Source: Brevundimonas naejangsanensis DSM 23858
GTDB taxonomy: Bacteria; Pseudomonadota; Alphaproteobacteria; Caulobacterales; Caulobacteraceae
DNA length: 64,000 nucleotides
Direction: 5' to 3'
Assembly (NCBI RefSeq): GCF_000421705.1
Contig: NZ_ATXN01000005.1
Span: forward strand, 1 to 64,000
Shown here: in pieces, positions 24,512 to 32,260 of the stretch
How positions within the stretch are numbered: position 1 is the stretch's first letter
Layout: the number at the start of each line of letters is the position of its first letter
Notes under the pieces: model-generated
What the model was told of the DNA's origin: nothing
The model's database searches: none
Seen by the model: the letters and a program-made list of their open reading frames with translations, nothing else
Translations under genes and position numbers: made by a program

Positions 24512-25294
24512 TCAGCCTGAAACGCAATCTCCCGCCCCGCCGAAGACCACCGCGCGCGGATTGGGCGGGCGCAGGCGGGCCAGCACGTCGCGGCGGCTGG
24601 GCGGTCGGCCCCAGCGGGTGAAGTCCAGGCCGTAGCGCCTCAGCGTCGCCTCATGCGGCAACCACAGCGAATGGCGCGACAGCCAGGCCGCGCGGGGCGT
24701 CGTCTCGCCGGGGATCGTGACCTGGGTCTGAATGTCCGACAGCCCGATCTGGGCGGCGGCGCACGCCAGAATGCCGGGGTCGGCGCCTCGCGCGGCGTAA
24801 AGGGCGCGCAGCCGTCGCGCGCCCCGGGCGATCTCGTCCGGAACGGCCTCGTTCAGCGTCTGATAGTTGGCCTCGATCACCGGCGAGGAGTGGTGGAAGC
24901 TGACGAAGCCCGCCCGCTCTATGGTGCGCGTCGCCCCGGCGGCGAAGATGGCGTTGGCGCAGGCGGAGGTGCACTGGCCCCGCACCGTCACCGGCAGGCG
25001 CCGCGCCAGGATCACCTCGGCCGCGTCCAGCGCGGCGTTCTCGTCGCCGCCGCCGCTGTCGATCACCAGGCCCTCGACGCTTTCGTCCGACAGGGCCAGG
25101 GCCAGGGCGGCGCCCGAGGCCGGGCTGAAGGCCCCGCGAAACACCACGCGCGGCCCCTCGCGCGACAGCAGCCACTGGGGCCGCGCCGGGCCGGCGGACA
25201 TTTCGGTCGTGGCTGGCGATGCGGGCGACGCCGTCGCCGCCTGCGGCGAGGCGACGGCGATCAGGGCGGAGGTCACGGCGGCGATCAACGACAC
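24512..25294 (-). CDS. Secreted ClpP/crotonase-fold-like protein
   Basis: 260 residues: a signal peptide (MSLIAAVTSALIAVASPQA) and then a domain resembling the COG3904-type periplasmic ClpP-like proteins. Visible features are VEGLVIDSGGGDENAALDAAEVI (an SGGG oxyanion-like turn), TVRGQCTSACANAIFAAG (candidate nucleophile Ser in CTSACA) and GFVSFHHSSP, with His-His at the next conserved position. These resemble ClpP/SppA-fold active-site spacing, but activity is inferred. Function unknown. Confidence 0.7.
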   Translation of the reverse strand: MSLIAAVTSALIAVASPQAATASPASPATTEMSAGPARPQWLLSREGPRVVFRGAFSPASGAALALALSDESVEGLVIDSGGGDENAALDAAEVILARRLPVTVRGQCTSACANAIFAAGATRTIERAGFVSFHHSSPVIEANYQTLNEAVPDEIARGARRLRALYAARGADPGILACAAAQIGLSDIQTQVTIPGETTPRAAWLSRHSLWLPHEATLRRYGLDFTRWGRPPSRRDVLARLRPPNPRAVVFGGAGDCVSG

Positions 25295-25449
25295 AGGCTT
25301 ATGAGCCTCCTTGCAGGACCGCCACCATGCGCCCGCCTAGGCGTCTGTGTCCAAGCCAAAGATGAGGGCCCGGCGCCGCGCCCCGTGGCGAAGAGGTTGG
25401 CCTCCCCGCCAACTCGTGCATAGTGATGCTCGACAAACGGAGGTCGGTC

Positions 25450-25812
25450 ATGTTGTTGGCGGTTCTGTTCTACGGCGTTACGGCGTTTGGCGGCCAGACG
25501 GGGGCCCAGCCCGCGCCGCCGTCCAACCATCAGGTCATCCGCCCCAGCGCCGACCGGGCGGACCCAACCATGTGGCGCTTTCAGGACATGGATGATCGCC
25601 GCATGATCGACGAGATGCGCCGCGAGCGCGTCCGACAGAACTACGAAGCCGCCGTGATCAATCAGCGCCGGCTGCTGGCCGACGAGCTGGACAAGCTGAT
25701 CGCCGCCAATGAATGCGGTCAGGCGACGGACCTGGCCCAGCGCGCCGGCTATCGCGACATCCGCGAAGGCGTCGCCAGCGCCTGTCAGGCCAGGGCCGGT
25801 TCGAGCTCCTAA
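25450..25812 (+). CDS. Small secreted protein, unknown
   Basis: A 120-residue protein with an N-terminal hydrophobic leader (MLLAVLFYGVTAFGGQTGAQ) and a charged, probably helical body (RMIDEMRRERVRQNYEAAV, RRLLADELDKLIAA). Two Cys (NECGQ, ASACQ) could form a disulfide. The ATG at 25450 is chosen because GGAGG lies 6 nt upstream; earlier ATGs lack a site. No family is recognised. Confidence 0.65.
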   Translation: MLLAVLFYGVTAFGGQTGAQPAPPSNHQVIRPSADRADPTMWRFQDMDDRRMIDEMRRERVRQNYEAAVINQRRLLADELDKLIAANECGQATDLAQRAGYRDIREGVASACQARAGSSS

Positions 25813-25891
25813 GGCTTCGTCGCCGATTTAAACGCCAGAGCGTGGCGGTTCGCCGCCTGCGGGGCTATAGCGCCAGCCTGACCGGAGTGCT

Positions 25892-26692
25892 GTGCGCGTG
25901 TTCGAACTGACGCCTGAAATCATCGCCCTGTTGGGCGTCGCGTCGGTGATCGCCGGCTTCATTGACGCCATCGCCGGGGGCGGGGGGCTGATCTCGCTTC
26001 CGGCCCTGCTGTCGGTGGGGCTGAACCCGGTCGCCGCCATCGCCACCAACAAGGTTCAAGGCAGCGTCGGCACGGCCAGCGCCCTGTGGAACTTCTGGCG
26101 CAAGGGGCGGGTGGATTTCCGCCTGATCCGCTGGCCGCTGGCGCTGGTCGCGATCGGATCGGGACTGGGCGCCTTCGCCGTGACCCTGGTGGATACGCGC
26201 TGGCTGATGATCCTGCTGCCGGTGCTGCTGATCGGCATCGCGCTTTATTTCCTGCTCGGACCCAAGGCGGCGGACGAGGACGCCCACGCCCGGCTGACGC
26301 CGCTGGCCTACGCCTTTGTGGCGGGCGGGATCGGCTTTTACGACGGCTTCTTCGGGCCGGGGACGGGGTCGTTCTTCGCGTTGAGCCTCGTCATGCTGCT
26401 GGGCATGGGGCTGACGCGGGCGACGGCGCACACCAAGGCGCTGAACCTGATGAGCAATGTCGTCGGCATCGTCGTTCTGGCCGTCGGCGGCCATATCGTC
26501 TGGGTGCTGGCCGGGATTATGGCGGTGGGTCAGTTCATCGGCGGGCGGCTGGGTTCGCACGCGGCCATGCGCTTCGGTCCGCGCCTGATCCGGCCGCTGC
26601 TGGTGGTGATTTCGCTGGCCATGACGGCGCGGCTGCTGTCCGACCCCGCCAATCCGCTCAGGGCCATGATCGCGGGCTGGCTGGGTCTTTAA
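25892..26692 (+). CDS. TSUP-family (TauE/SafE) membrane permease
   Basis: A 266-residue polytopic permease with about eight helices in two homologous halves. The first has GFIDAIAGGGGLISLPAL and the second GFYDGFFGPGTGSFFALSL, the paired TSUP signature. Members export sulfite, sulfonates or related organosulfur anions; the actual substrate is unknown. GTG start. The 3' end overlaps convergent gshA by 4 bp. Confidence 0.92.
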   Translation: MRVFELTPEIIALLGVASVIAGFIDAIAGGGGLISLPALLSVGLNPVAAIATNKVQGSVGTASALWNFWRKGRVDFRLIRWPLALVAIGSGLGAFAVTLVDTRWLMILLPVLLIGIALYFLLGPKAADEDAHARLTPLAYAFVAGGIGFYDGFFGPGTGSFFALSLVMLLGMGLTRATAHTKALNLMSNVVGIVVLAVGGHIVWVLAGIMAVGQFIGGRLGSHAAMRFGPRLIRPLLVVISLAMTARLLSDPANPLRAMIAGWLGL

Positions 26693-28050
26693 TAGGCGTA
26701 ATCGCGATAGACGCGGCTGATGTCGCCGCCCCATTCGCCGTTGTACAACTCCAGCAGGCGATCGGCCGAGGTCACGCCGCTGTCGGCGATGTCTTCCAAC
26801 TCGGTGATGTAGCCGCGCTCGTCCACCATGCCGCCGCTGAAGCGGGCGCGGTTCTTCAGGCCCTGCTTGGCGATGTTGACCATGTCGACGGCGATGTCGC
26901 GCGCGCTGCGGCCGCCCACCTCGGCCTTCAGGCCCAGCCGCGTCACGTCGCGGCGCAGGCGCTCGTGGTCGGCGATGTCCCAGTCCTTGCACAGGTCCCA
27001 GGCCGCGGCCAGCGACGGCGCGTCGTACAGGATCCCGGCCCACAGGGCGGGCAGGGCGCAGATGCGGCTCCACGGCCCGCCGTCGGCGCCGCGCATCTCC
27101 AGATACTGTTTCAGCCGCACCTCGGGGAACAGGGTGGTCAGGTGGTCGGCCCAGTCCTGAACTGTGGCCCGGTCGCCCGGCAGGGCGTCCAGCTTTCCGT
27201 CCATGAAGGCGCGGAACGACTGGCCCGACAGGTCGACATAGGTCTCGCCGCGCTTGGCGAAATACATCGGCGCGTCCAGCGCATAGTCGGCGTAGCGCTC
27301 ATAGCCGAAGCCGTCCTCGAACACGAAGTCCAGCATCCCGGTGCGATCCGGGTCGGTGTCGGTCCAGACGTTGGCGCGCGCCGAGACGAAGCCGTTCGGC
27401 CTGCCCTCGGTGAAGGGGCTGTTGGCGAACAGGGCGGTGGCGATGGGCTGAAGCGCCAGCGAGGTGCGGAACTTCATCACCATGTCGGCTTCGCTGTCGA
27501 AGTCGAGGTTCGCCTGAATGGTGCAGGTCCGCAGCATCATATCCAGGCCCAGCCTGCCCTTCTTGGGCATATAGGCGCGCATGATGTCATAGCGGCCCTT
27601 GGGCATGACGGGGATGTCCTCGCGTCGCCACATCGGGTCGAAACCCAGCCCGAGGAAGCCCAGATTCAGCTGATCCGCGACCTGTTTGACCTCCATCAGG
27701 TGCTGGCCGGTCTCGTTGCAGATGTCGTGAATGTCCTTCAGCGGGGCGCCTGACAGTTCGAACTGTCCGCCCGGCTCCAGGCTGATCGAGGCGCTGAAAC
27801 CCTCGGCGTTCTTGCGCTCCAGGGCGATGACGTGATCGCCCTCCAGCACGGGCGTCCAGCCGAAGCGCGTCAGCCCGTCCAGCATGGCCTTGATGCCGCC
27901 GGGGCCGTCATAGGCCGGGCGACGCAGCGTCGACTTGTCGAAGCCGAACTTCTCGTGCTCCGCGCCGATGCGCCATTGGTCCTTGGGCTTCTCGCCCTTC
28001 GACATGGCGTGGATCAGCTGGTCTCTGGAAAGGGGCGCCGTGTCGGACAT
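26689..28050 (-). CDS. gshA: Glutamate-cysteine ligase (class II, plant/alphaproteobacterial type)
   Basis: Catalyses ATP-dependent formation of gamma-glutamylcysteine, the first step of glutathione synthesis. The 453-residue sequence has the type features IGAEHEKFGF, SISLEPGGQFELSGAPL, MKFRTSLALQPIATALFANSPF and DYALDAPMYF. It belongs to the group shared by alphaproteobacteria and plants rather than E. coli GshA. Convergent with the TSUP gene; rsmE lies upstream on the same strand 71 bp away. Confidence 0.95.
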   Translation of the reverse strand: MSDTAPLSRDQLIHAMSKGEKPKDQWRIGAEHEKFGFDKSTLRRPAYDGPGGIKAMLDGLTRFGWTPVLEGDHVIALERKNAEGFSASISLEPGGQFELSGAPLKDIHDICNETGQHLMEVKQVADQLNLGFLGLGFDPMWRREDIPVMPKGRYDIMRAYMPKKGRLGLDMMLRTCTIQANLDFDSEADMVMKFRTSLALQPIATALFANSPFTEGRPNGFVSARANVWTDTDPDRTGMLDFVFEDGFGYERYADYALDAPMYFAKRGETYVDLSGQSFRAFMDGKLDALPGDRATVQDWADHLTTLFPEVRLKQYLEMRGADGGPWSRICALPALWAGILYDAPSLAAAWDLCKDWDIADHERLRRDVTRLGLKAEVGGRSARDIAVDMVNIAKQGLKNRARFSGGMVDERGYITELEDIADSGVTSADRLLELYNGEWGGDISRVYRDYAY

Positions 28051-28121
28051 CTGTAACCTCTGCTGTCGCGGCTAGATGGGCCAGCCAGCGGCCGGGCTCA
28101 AGGGGGGGGCGGCGGAAACTT

Positions 28122-28841
28122 CTAGCGATCCCAGTCGCCGACCGCCGCCTGCCACAGCGTCATGGCGGCGATGGCGGCGGTGTCGGCTCTCAGGATGCGC
28201 GGACCCAGCGAGACGGCGGTGGTGAAGGGCAGGGACCGCAGCCGCTCGCCCTCCTCGGGCGAGAACCCGCCCTCCGGCCCGATCAGTATGGCCCACTTGC
28301 CGTCGCCCGCGTGCGTCAGCGCCGACACCGCGGGCGCGCCGCCTGTCTCGTCGCAGAACATCAGCCGACGCCCGTCCTCCCAGCCGTCCAGCAGGGCGTC
28401 CAGCTTCACCGGATCATCCACCGCCGGCACGTCCATACGGCCGGTCTGCTCGGCGGCCTCCTTGGCGATGGCGTCCAGCCGGTCCAGCCGCAGACGGTCG
28501 GCGTTGGTACGGTGGGTCAGCGCCAGCCGCACCCGCCTGGCGCCCAGTTCGGCGGCCTTCTCGACGATGGTCTCGACACGGGCCTTCTTCACCACGGCGA
28601 CGATCAGCTCCAGATCGGGGCCGTAGGCCTGCGGCCGCATCTGTTCCTCGGCGCGCAGGATGACGCCTTTCTTCAGCACCTCGGCGACGCTGACGCGCCA
28701 CTCCCCGTCGCGGCCGTTGAAGACCAGCAGTTCGTCGCCCGCCTTCAACCGCATCACCTGCGTCAGATAGCGCGACTGGTCGAGCGTGGGCGCCACGGCG
28801 GCGCCGGGGGCGAGGTCGCCCTGAACATGAAGACGGATCAT
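28122..28841 (-). CDS. rsmE: 16S rRNA m3U1498 methyltransferase
   Basis: A SPOUT-class methyltransferase acting on 16S rRNA U1498. The N-terminal PUA-like part (DQSRYLTQVMRLKAGDELLVFNGRDGEW) is followed by the trefoil-knot domain. The AdoMet-binding knot appears in ILIGPEGGFSPEEGERL and LGPRILRADTAAIAAM. The 239-residue length is standard, and the gene lies next to gshA, as in many alphaproteobacteria. Confidence 0.94.
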   Translation of the reverse strand: MIRLHVQGDLAPGAAVAPTLDQSRYLTQVMRLKAGDELLVFNGRDGEWRVSVAEVLKKGVILRAEEQMRPQAYGPDLELIVAVVKKARVETIVEKAAELGARRVRLALTHRTNADRLRLDRLDAIAKEAAEQTGRMDVPAVDDPVKLDALLDGWEDGRRLMFCDETGGAPAVSALTHAGDGKWAILIGPEGGFSPEEGERLRSLPFTTAVSLGPRILRADTAAIAAMTLWQAAVGDWDR

Positions 28842-28964
28842 GTGACAGACTTAGCGAGGGCGGACACGATCGTCATCCCGGTCCGGCAGAATGCCGGTGA
28901 AATCCGTCTTGCGGATGGTCGCGCCCTCATTCACTTATCATGGTTATATGTTGGAGGCCCTGAA

Positions 28965-29327
28965 ATGCTGCGAGAACTGGAGCGTCGGGCGGGGCCTTTT
29001 GCAGCCATCGCTGTAACAGGGATTGTCGCGGCCGGGACCTATGCGCAGTTCGCCTTGCCTTATCACCGGGGCGGAGCAGAGCCGGTGGGATGCTATTTTT
29101 ATGACGCGCTCTTCATTGGCGTCAGGTGTGCTCCGGACATGCCGGGCATGCTTGCTGGAGGGTTGACCATCAGTTGGTATTTGACATGGGGCGTGTACTG
29201 GCTGGCGTTGGCTGCAGTGATGCCGCCGTTCTTCGGCGTGCCGGTGCTGGGCCTGTGGGGCCTTGTGATCCGAAGCGGGGCGCGCTGGATCTGGAGCAAA
29301 CGTTCACAGCCTGCCTTGCATCCCTGA
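28965..29327 (+). CDS. Small membrane protein, unknown
   Basis: A 120-residue protein with an N-terminal helix (AAIAVTGIVAAGTYAQF), a cysteine-containing loop (GCYFYDALFIGVRCAPDMPG) and two further hydrophobic stretches. It ends in a basic tail. TTGGAGG lies 7 nt before the ATG at 28965, which fixes the start. No family is recognised. Slightly lower GC than its neighbours. Confidence 0.6.
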   Translation: MLRELERRAGPFAAIAVTGIVAAGTYAQFALPYHRGGAEPVGCYFYDALFIGVRCAPDMPGMLAGGLTISWYLTWGVYWLALAAVMPPFFGVPVLGLWGLVIRSGARWIWSKRSQPALHP

Positions 29328-29337
29328 GAACGGATGT

Positions 29338-30894
29338 ATGAAGGGAACGCGGCCGTTTCGCCCGCGTTCGTCTGTCATGTTCACAACCTTGGCCGTTGCG
29401 GCGCGCGATCGAAAACGACTGGCCGAGATTTCCGGCGTCGCCGCCCGTTTCGGGCTGGAGGCCGTGCTGCTGCGCCTCGGCCTCGGCGGCGGGGGCGCGG
29501 ACGAGACGGACGGGCCGGAGCCCCTGCCGCGCCGCACCCGTCAGGCGCTGGAGGCGCTGGGCCCCACCTTCGTTAAGCTGGGCCAGATTCTGTCCACCCG
29601 CTCGGACCTGCTGCCCGCTGACTGGATCGCCGAGTTCGAACAGCTTCAGAGCGCCGGTCCCACCCTCGACTTCGAGACGCTGCGGCCCGAGGTCGAGGCC
29701 GCGCTCGGCGGGCCGCCGGAGCAGGTCTTCGCCCGTTTCGACGCGGCGCCCCTGGCCGCCGCCTCCATCGCCCAGGTGCACCGCGCCGCCCTGCACGACG
29801 GGACTGAGGTGGTGGTCAAGATCCGCCGCCCCGGCGTGCGTCCGCGCGTCGAGGCCGACCTGCGCCTGATCGCCGAACTGGCCCGCCGCGCCGAACAGTC
29901 CAGCGCCGAGATCGCCCGCTATCGCCCGCGCGCCCTGATCGCCCAACTGACCGAGGCCATGCTGGACGAGCTGGATTTCACCACCGAGGGCCGCAACGTC
30001 GACCGCTTCGCCGCCGACTTCGCCCGCAACCGCGATGTGGTCATCCCCGCCGTCTATTGGGAACACACGACCGACAGCGTGCTGGTGCAGGACTATCTCG
30101 ACGGCGTCCCGCCCATAGACGCCGCACGGCTGAGGGCGGCGGGCGTCGATCCGCACCGACTGGCTCGCGTCGGCGCCGAGGCCGTGCTGGACATGGTGCT
30201 GGTCAACGGCCGCTTTCACGCCGATCCGCACCCTGGAAACCTGCGCGGTCTGTCGGGCGACCGGGTGGGGCTGCTGGACTTCGGCATGGTCGGGACCGTG
30301 ACCCCGCGCCGCCGCGCCGAGCTGATCAGCTTCGTCCAGTCGCTGGCCGCCGGCGACGGCGCCCGCATGGCCGAGGTGCTGGCCGACTGGACCGAAGGGA
30401 CGGACGTTTCGCGCAGCAGCCTGACCGCCGGGGCCGAACGGCTGATCGCCCGCCACGGTCAGGGCGCGGTCGACCTGCCCGCCATCGTCGCCGATCTGAT
30501 GGGACTGATGCGGCAGGAAAGGGTAGCCGCCCCGCCGGATCTGGTGCTGATCCTCAAGGCGCTGGTGACGATCGAGGGCGTGCTGTCGCGCGTCGATCCC
30601 GATTTCGATCTGGTCCAGACCATGAAGGGCGCCTGGAGCCGCGCCCTCTTCTCCAGCCGTAGTCCCGAGGCACTGCGCAACCGCCTGATCGGCGCCTTGC
30701 TGGACCTGTCGGCGGCCAGCGACGACCTGCCCCGCCTGATCCGCGCCGCCTCGCGCCGCCTGGCGGCCGAGCCCGCCACGACGGCGACTTCGGACAAGGA
30801 AACCGCCCGGTCGATCGTCTCGGCCGGGCGGTGGATCGCCGCTTCGATTGTCATCTCAGGCGCCCTGATCGCGGGCGCCCTGCTGCTGCGCTGA
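29338..30894 (+). CDS. ABC1/UbiB-family atypical kinase
   Basis: A 518-residue member of the ADCK/UbiB family. The KxGQ motif is in GPTFVKLGQILSTRSDLLP, the Ala-rich nucleotide loop is AAASIAQVHRA, the kinase lysine is in VVVKIRRPGV, and the metal-binding HADPHPGN and LLDFGMVG motifs follow. A C-terminal transmembrane helix (about 498-517) anchors it to the inner membrane. Family members support ubiquinone biosynthesis. It could be ubiB itself or the second ABC1 paralogue common in alphaproteobacteria; ubiE is not adjacent, so no symbol is given. Confidence 0.9.
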   Translation: MKGTRPFRPRSSVMFTTLAVAARDRKRLAEISGVAARFGLEAVLLRLGLGGGGADETDGPEPLPRRTRQALEALGPTFVKLGQILSTRSDLLPADWIAEFEQLQSAGPTLDFETLRPEVEAALGGPPEQVFARFDAAPLAAASIAQVHRAALHDGTEVVVKIRRPGVRPRVEADLRLIAELARRAEQSSAEIARYRPRALIAQLTEAMLDELDFTTEGRNVDRFAADFARNRDVVIPAVYWEHTTDSVLVQDYLDGVPPIDAARLRAAGVDPHRLARVGAEAVLDMVLVNGRFHADPHPGNLRGLSGDRVGLLDFGMVGTVTPRRRAELISFVQSLAAGDGARMAEVLADWTEGTDVSRSSLTAGAERLIARHGQGAVDLPAIVADLMGLMRQERVAAPPDLVLILKALVTIEGVLSRVDPDFDLVQTMKGAWSRALFSSRSPEALRNRLIGALLDLSAASDDLPRLIRAASRRLAAEPATTATSDKETARSIVSAGRWIAASIVISGALIAGALLLR

Positions 30895-32058
30895 CTACAG
30901 CGTCCGCGCGATCAGCAGCTTCATGATTTCGTTCGTGCCGCCGTAGATGCGCTGGACGCGGGCGTCCTTGTACAGCTGGGCGATCGGATATTCGGTCATG
31001 TATCCATAGCCGCCGAAGAGCTGCAGCATCTCGTCGATGGTCTCGCCCTGAATGTCCGTCACCCAGTATTTGGCCATCGAGGCCGTGGCGGCGTCCAGTT
31101 CGCCCTTCAGGTGCAGAGCAATGCAGTGGTCGACGAAGACCTTGGCCACGGTCAGCTTGGTCTTGATCTCGGCCAGCTTGAACTGGGTGTTCTGGAAGTC
31201 GATGACGCGCTTGTCGAAGGCCTTGCGTTCCTTGACGTAAGCCAGCGTCGCCTCCAGCCCGCGCTCGGCGGCGGCCACGCCCTGAACAGCGATGTTCAGC
31301 CGCTCCTGCGGCAGTTGCTGCATCAGCTGGACGAAGCCCTGGCCCTCGGTGTCGCCGATGACGTTGTCCAGCGGAACCTTCACATCGTTGAAGAACAGCT
31401 CGGAGGTGTCGTTCGCCTCCATGCCGATCTTGTGCAGGTTGCGGCCGCGCTCGAAGCCCTCGGCCCCATCGGTCTCAAGGCAGATCAGGCTGGTGCCCTT
31501 GGCGCCCTCGGCCGGGTCGGTCTTGGCGACGACGATGATGAAGTTGGCCAGCTGGCCGTTGGTGATGAAGGTCTTGGAGCCGTTCAGGACATAGCAGTCG
31601 CCCTGTTTGACGGCGGTGGTCTTCACCCCTTGCAGGTCGGAGCCTGCGCCCGGCTCGGTCATGGCGATGGCGCCGACCAGTTCGCCCGACTGCAGGCGCG
31701 GCAGCCAGCGCGCCTTCTGCTCGGCCGTGCCGTAGTGCCAGATGTAGGGCATGACGATGGCGTTGTGCAGCGAGACGCCGAAGTGGTCCGCGCCCTTCCA
31801 GCCCAGTTGGCGCATCAGCACCACTTCGTGCCGATAGTCGCCGCCGAAGCCGCCGTCCTCTTCCGGCAGCGACAGGCCCAGCAGGCCCGCATCGCCCGCC
31901 GCATTCCACAGCCCGCGCGGCACCGAGGAGGCGGCGATCCACTGCTGGAACTTCTCTTGCGGCGCGTGCTCCTCGATCCATTTGGCGACGGAGTCGGAGA
32001 AGAGGACGATCTCCTCCTCGCGCATGAAATCGGGTTCGGGGCTGCCTAGGACGTTCAT
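30895..32058 (-). CDS. Acyl-CoA dehydrogenase
   Basis: A FAD flavoenzyme oxidising acyl-CoA to trans-2-enoyl-CoA in the first step of beta-oxidation. The 387-residue sequence has AMTEPGAGSDLQGVKTTA (signature 1), DFQNTQFKLAEIKT (FAD/dimer helix) and the C-terminal LFGGYGYMTEYPIAQLYKDA, followed by RIYGGTNEIMKLLIAR. ATG at 32058 (MNVLGSPEPDF); the upstream in-frame sequence is a palindromic repeat, not coding. Separated from the upstream dehydrogenase gene by that repeat. Confidence 0.94.
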   Translation of the reverse strand: MNVLGSPEPDFMREEEIVLFSDSVAKWIEEHAPQEKFQQWIAASSVPRGLWNAAGDAGLLGLSLPEEDGGFGGDYRHEVVLMRQLGWKGADHFGVSLHNAIVMPYIWHYGTAEQKARWLPRLQSGELVGAIAMTEPGAGSDLQGVKTTAVKQGDCYVLNGSKTFITNGQLANFIIVVAKTDPAEGAKGTSLICLETDGAEGFERGRNLHKIGMEANDTSELFFNDVKVPLDNVIGDTEGQGFVQLMQQLPQERLNIAVQGVAAAERGLEATLAYVKERKAFDKRVIDFQNTQFKLAEIKTKLTVAKVFVDHCIALHLKGELDAATASMAKYWVTDIQGETIDEMLQLFGGYGYMTEYPIAQLYKDARVQRIYGGTNEIMKLLIARTL

Positions 32059-32076
32059 GAAAGGCGATCCTGCTTT

Positions 32077-32250
32077 CTCCCTCCCCTTCATGGGGAGGGT
32101 GGCTGAGGCCGCCAGGCCGAAGCCGGGTGGGGGCGGCAAGGCAAGGCAGACTCTCTGTGGCGGAGGGACGGGCGCGGCGTGTGTCTCGCCATGCCCTCCC
32201 CACCCGGTCGTCGCTACGCGCCGACCACCCTCCCCATGAAGGGGAGGGAG
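32077..32250. repeat. Dispersed inverted repeat, family B, copy 1 (174 bp)
   Basis: The outer 26 bp of each end are perfect inverted copies of each other, from 32077-32102 and 32225-32250. Internal arms contain CACCCGGTCGTCGCTACGCG near 32200-32220. ATGAACGT (minus strand) occurs at 32051-32058 and again at 32251-32258, framing the element plus 18 bp. Related to 49994-50139 in the opposite orientation. Confidence 0.85.
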
Positions 32251-32260
32251 ACGTTCATGC

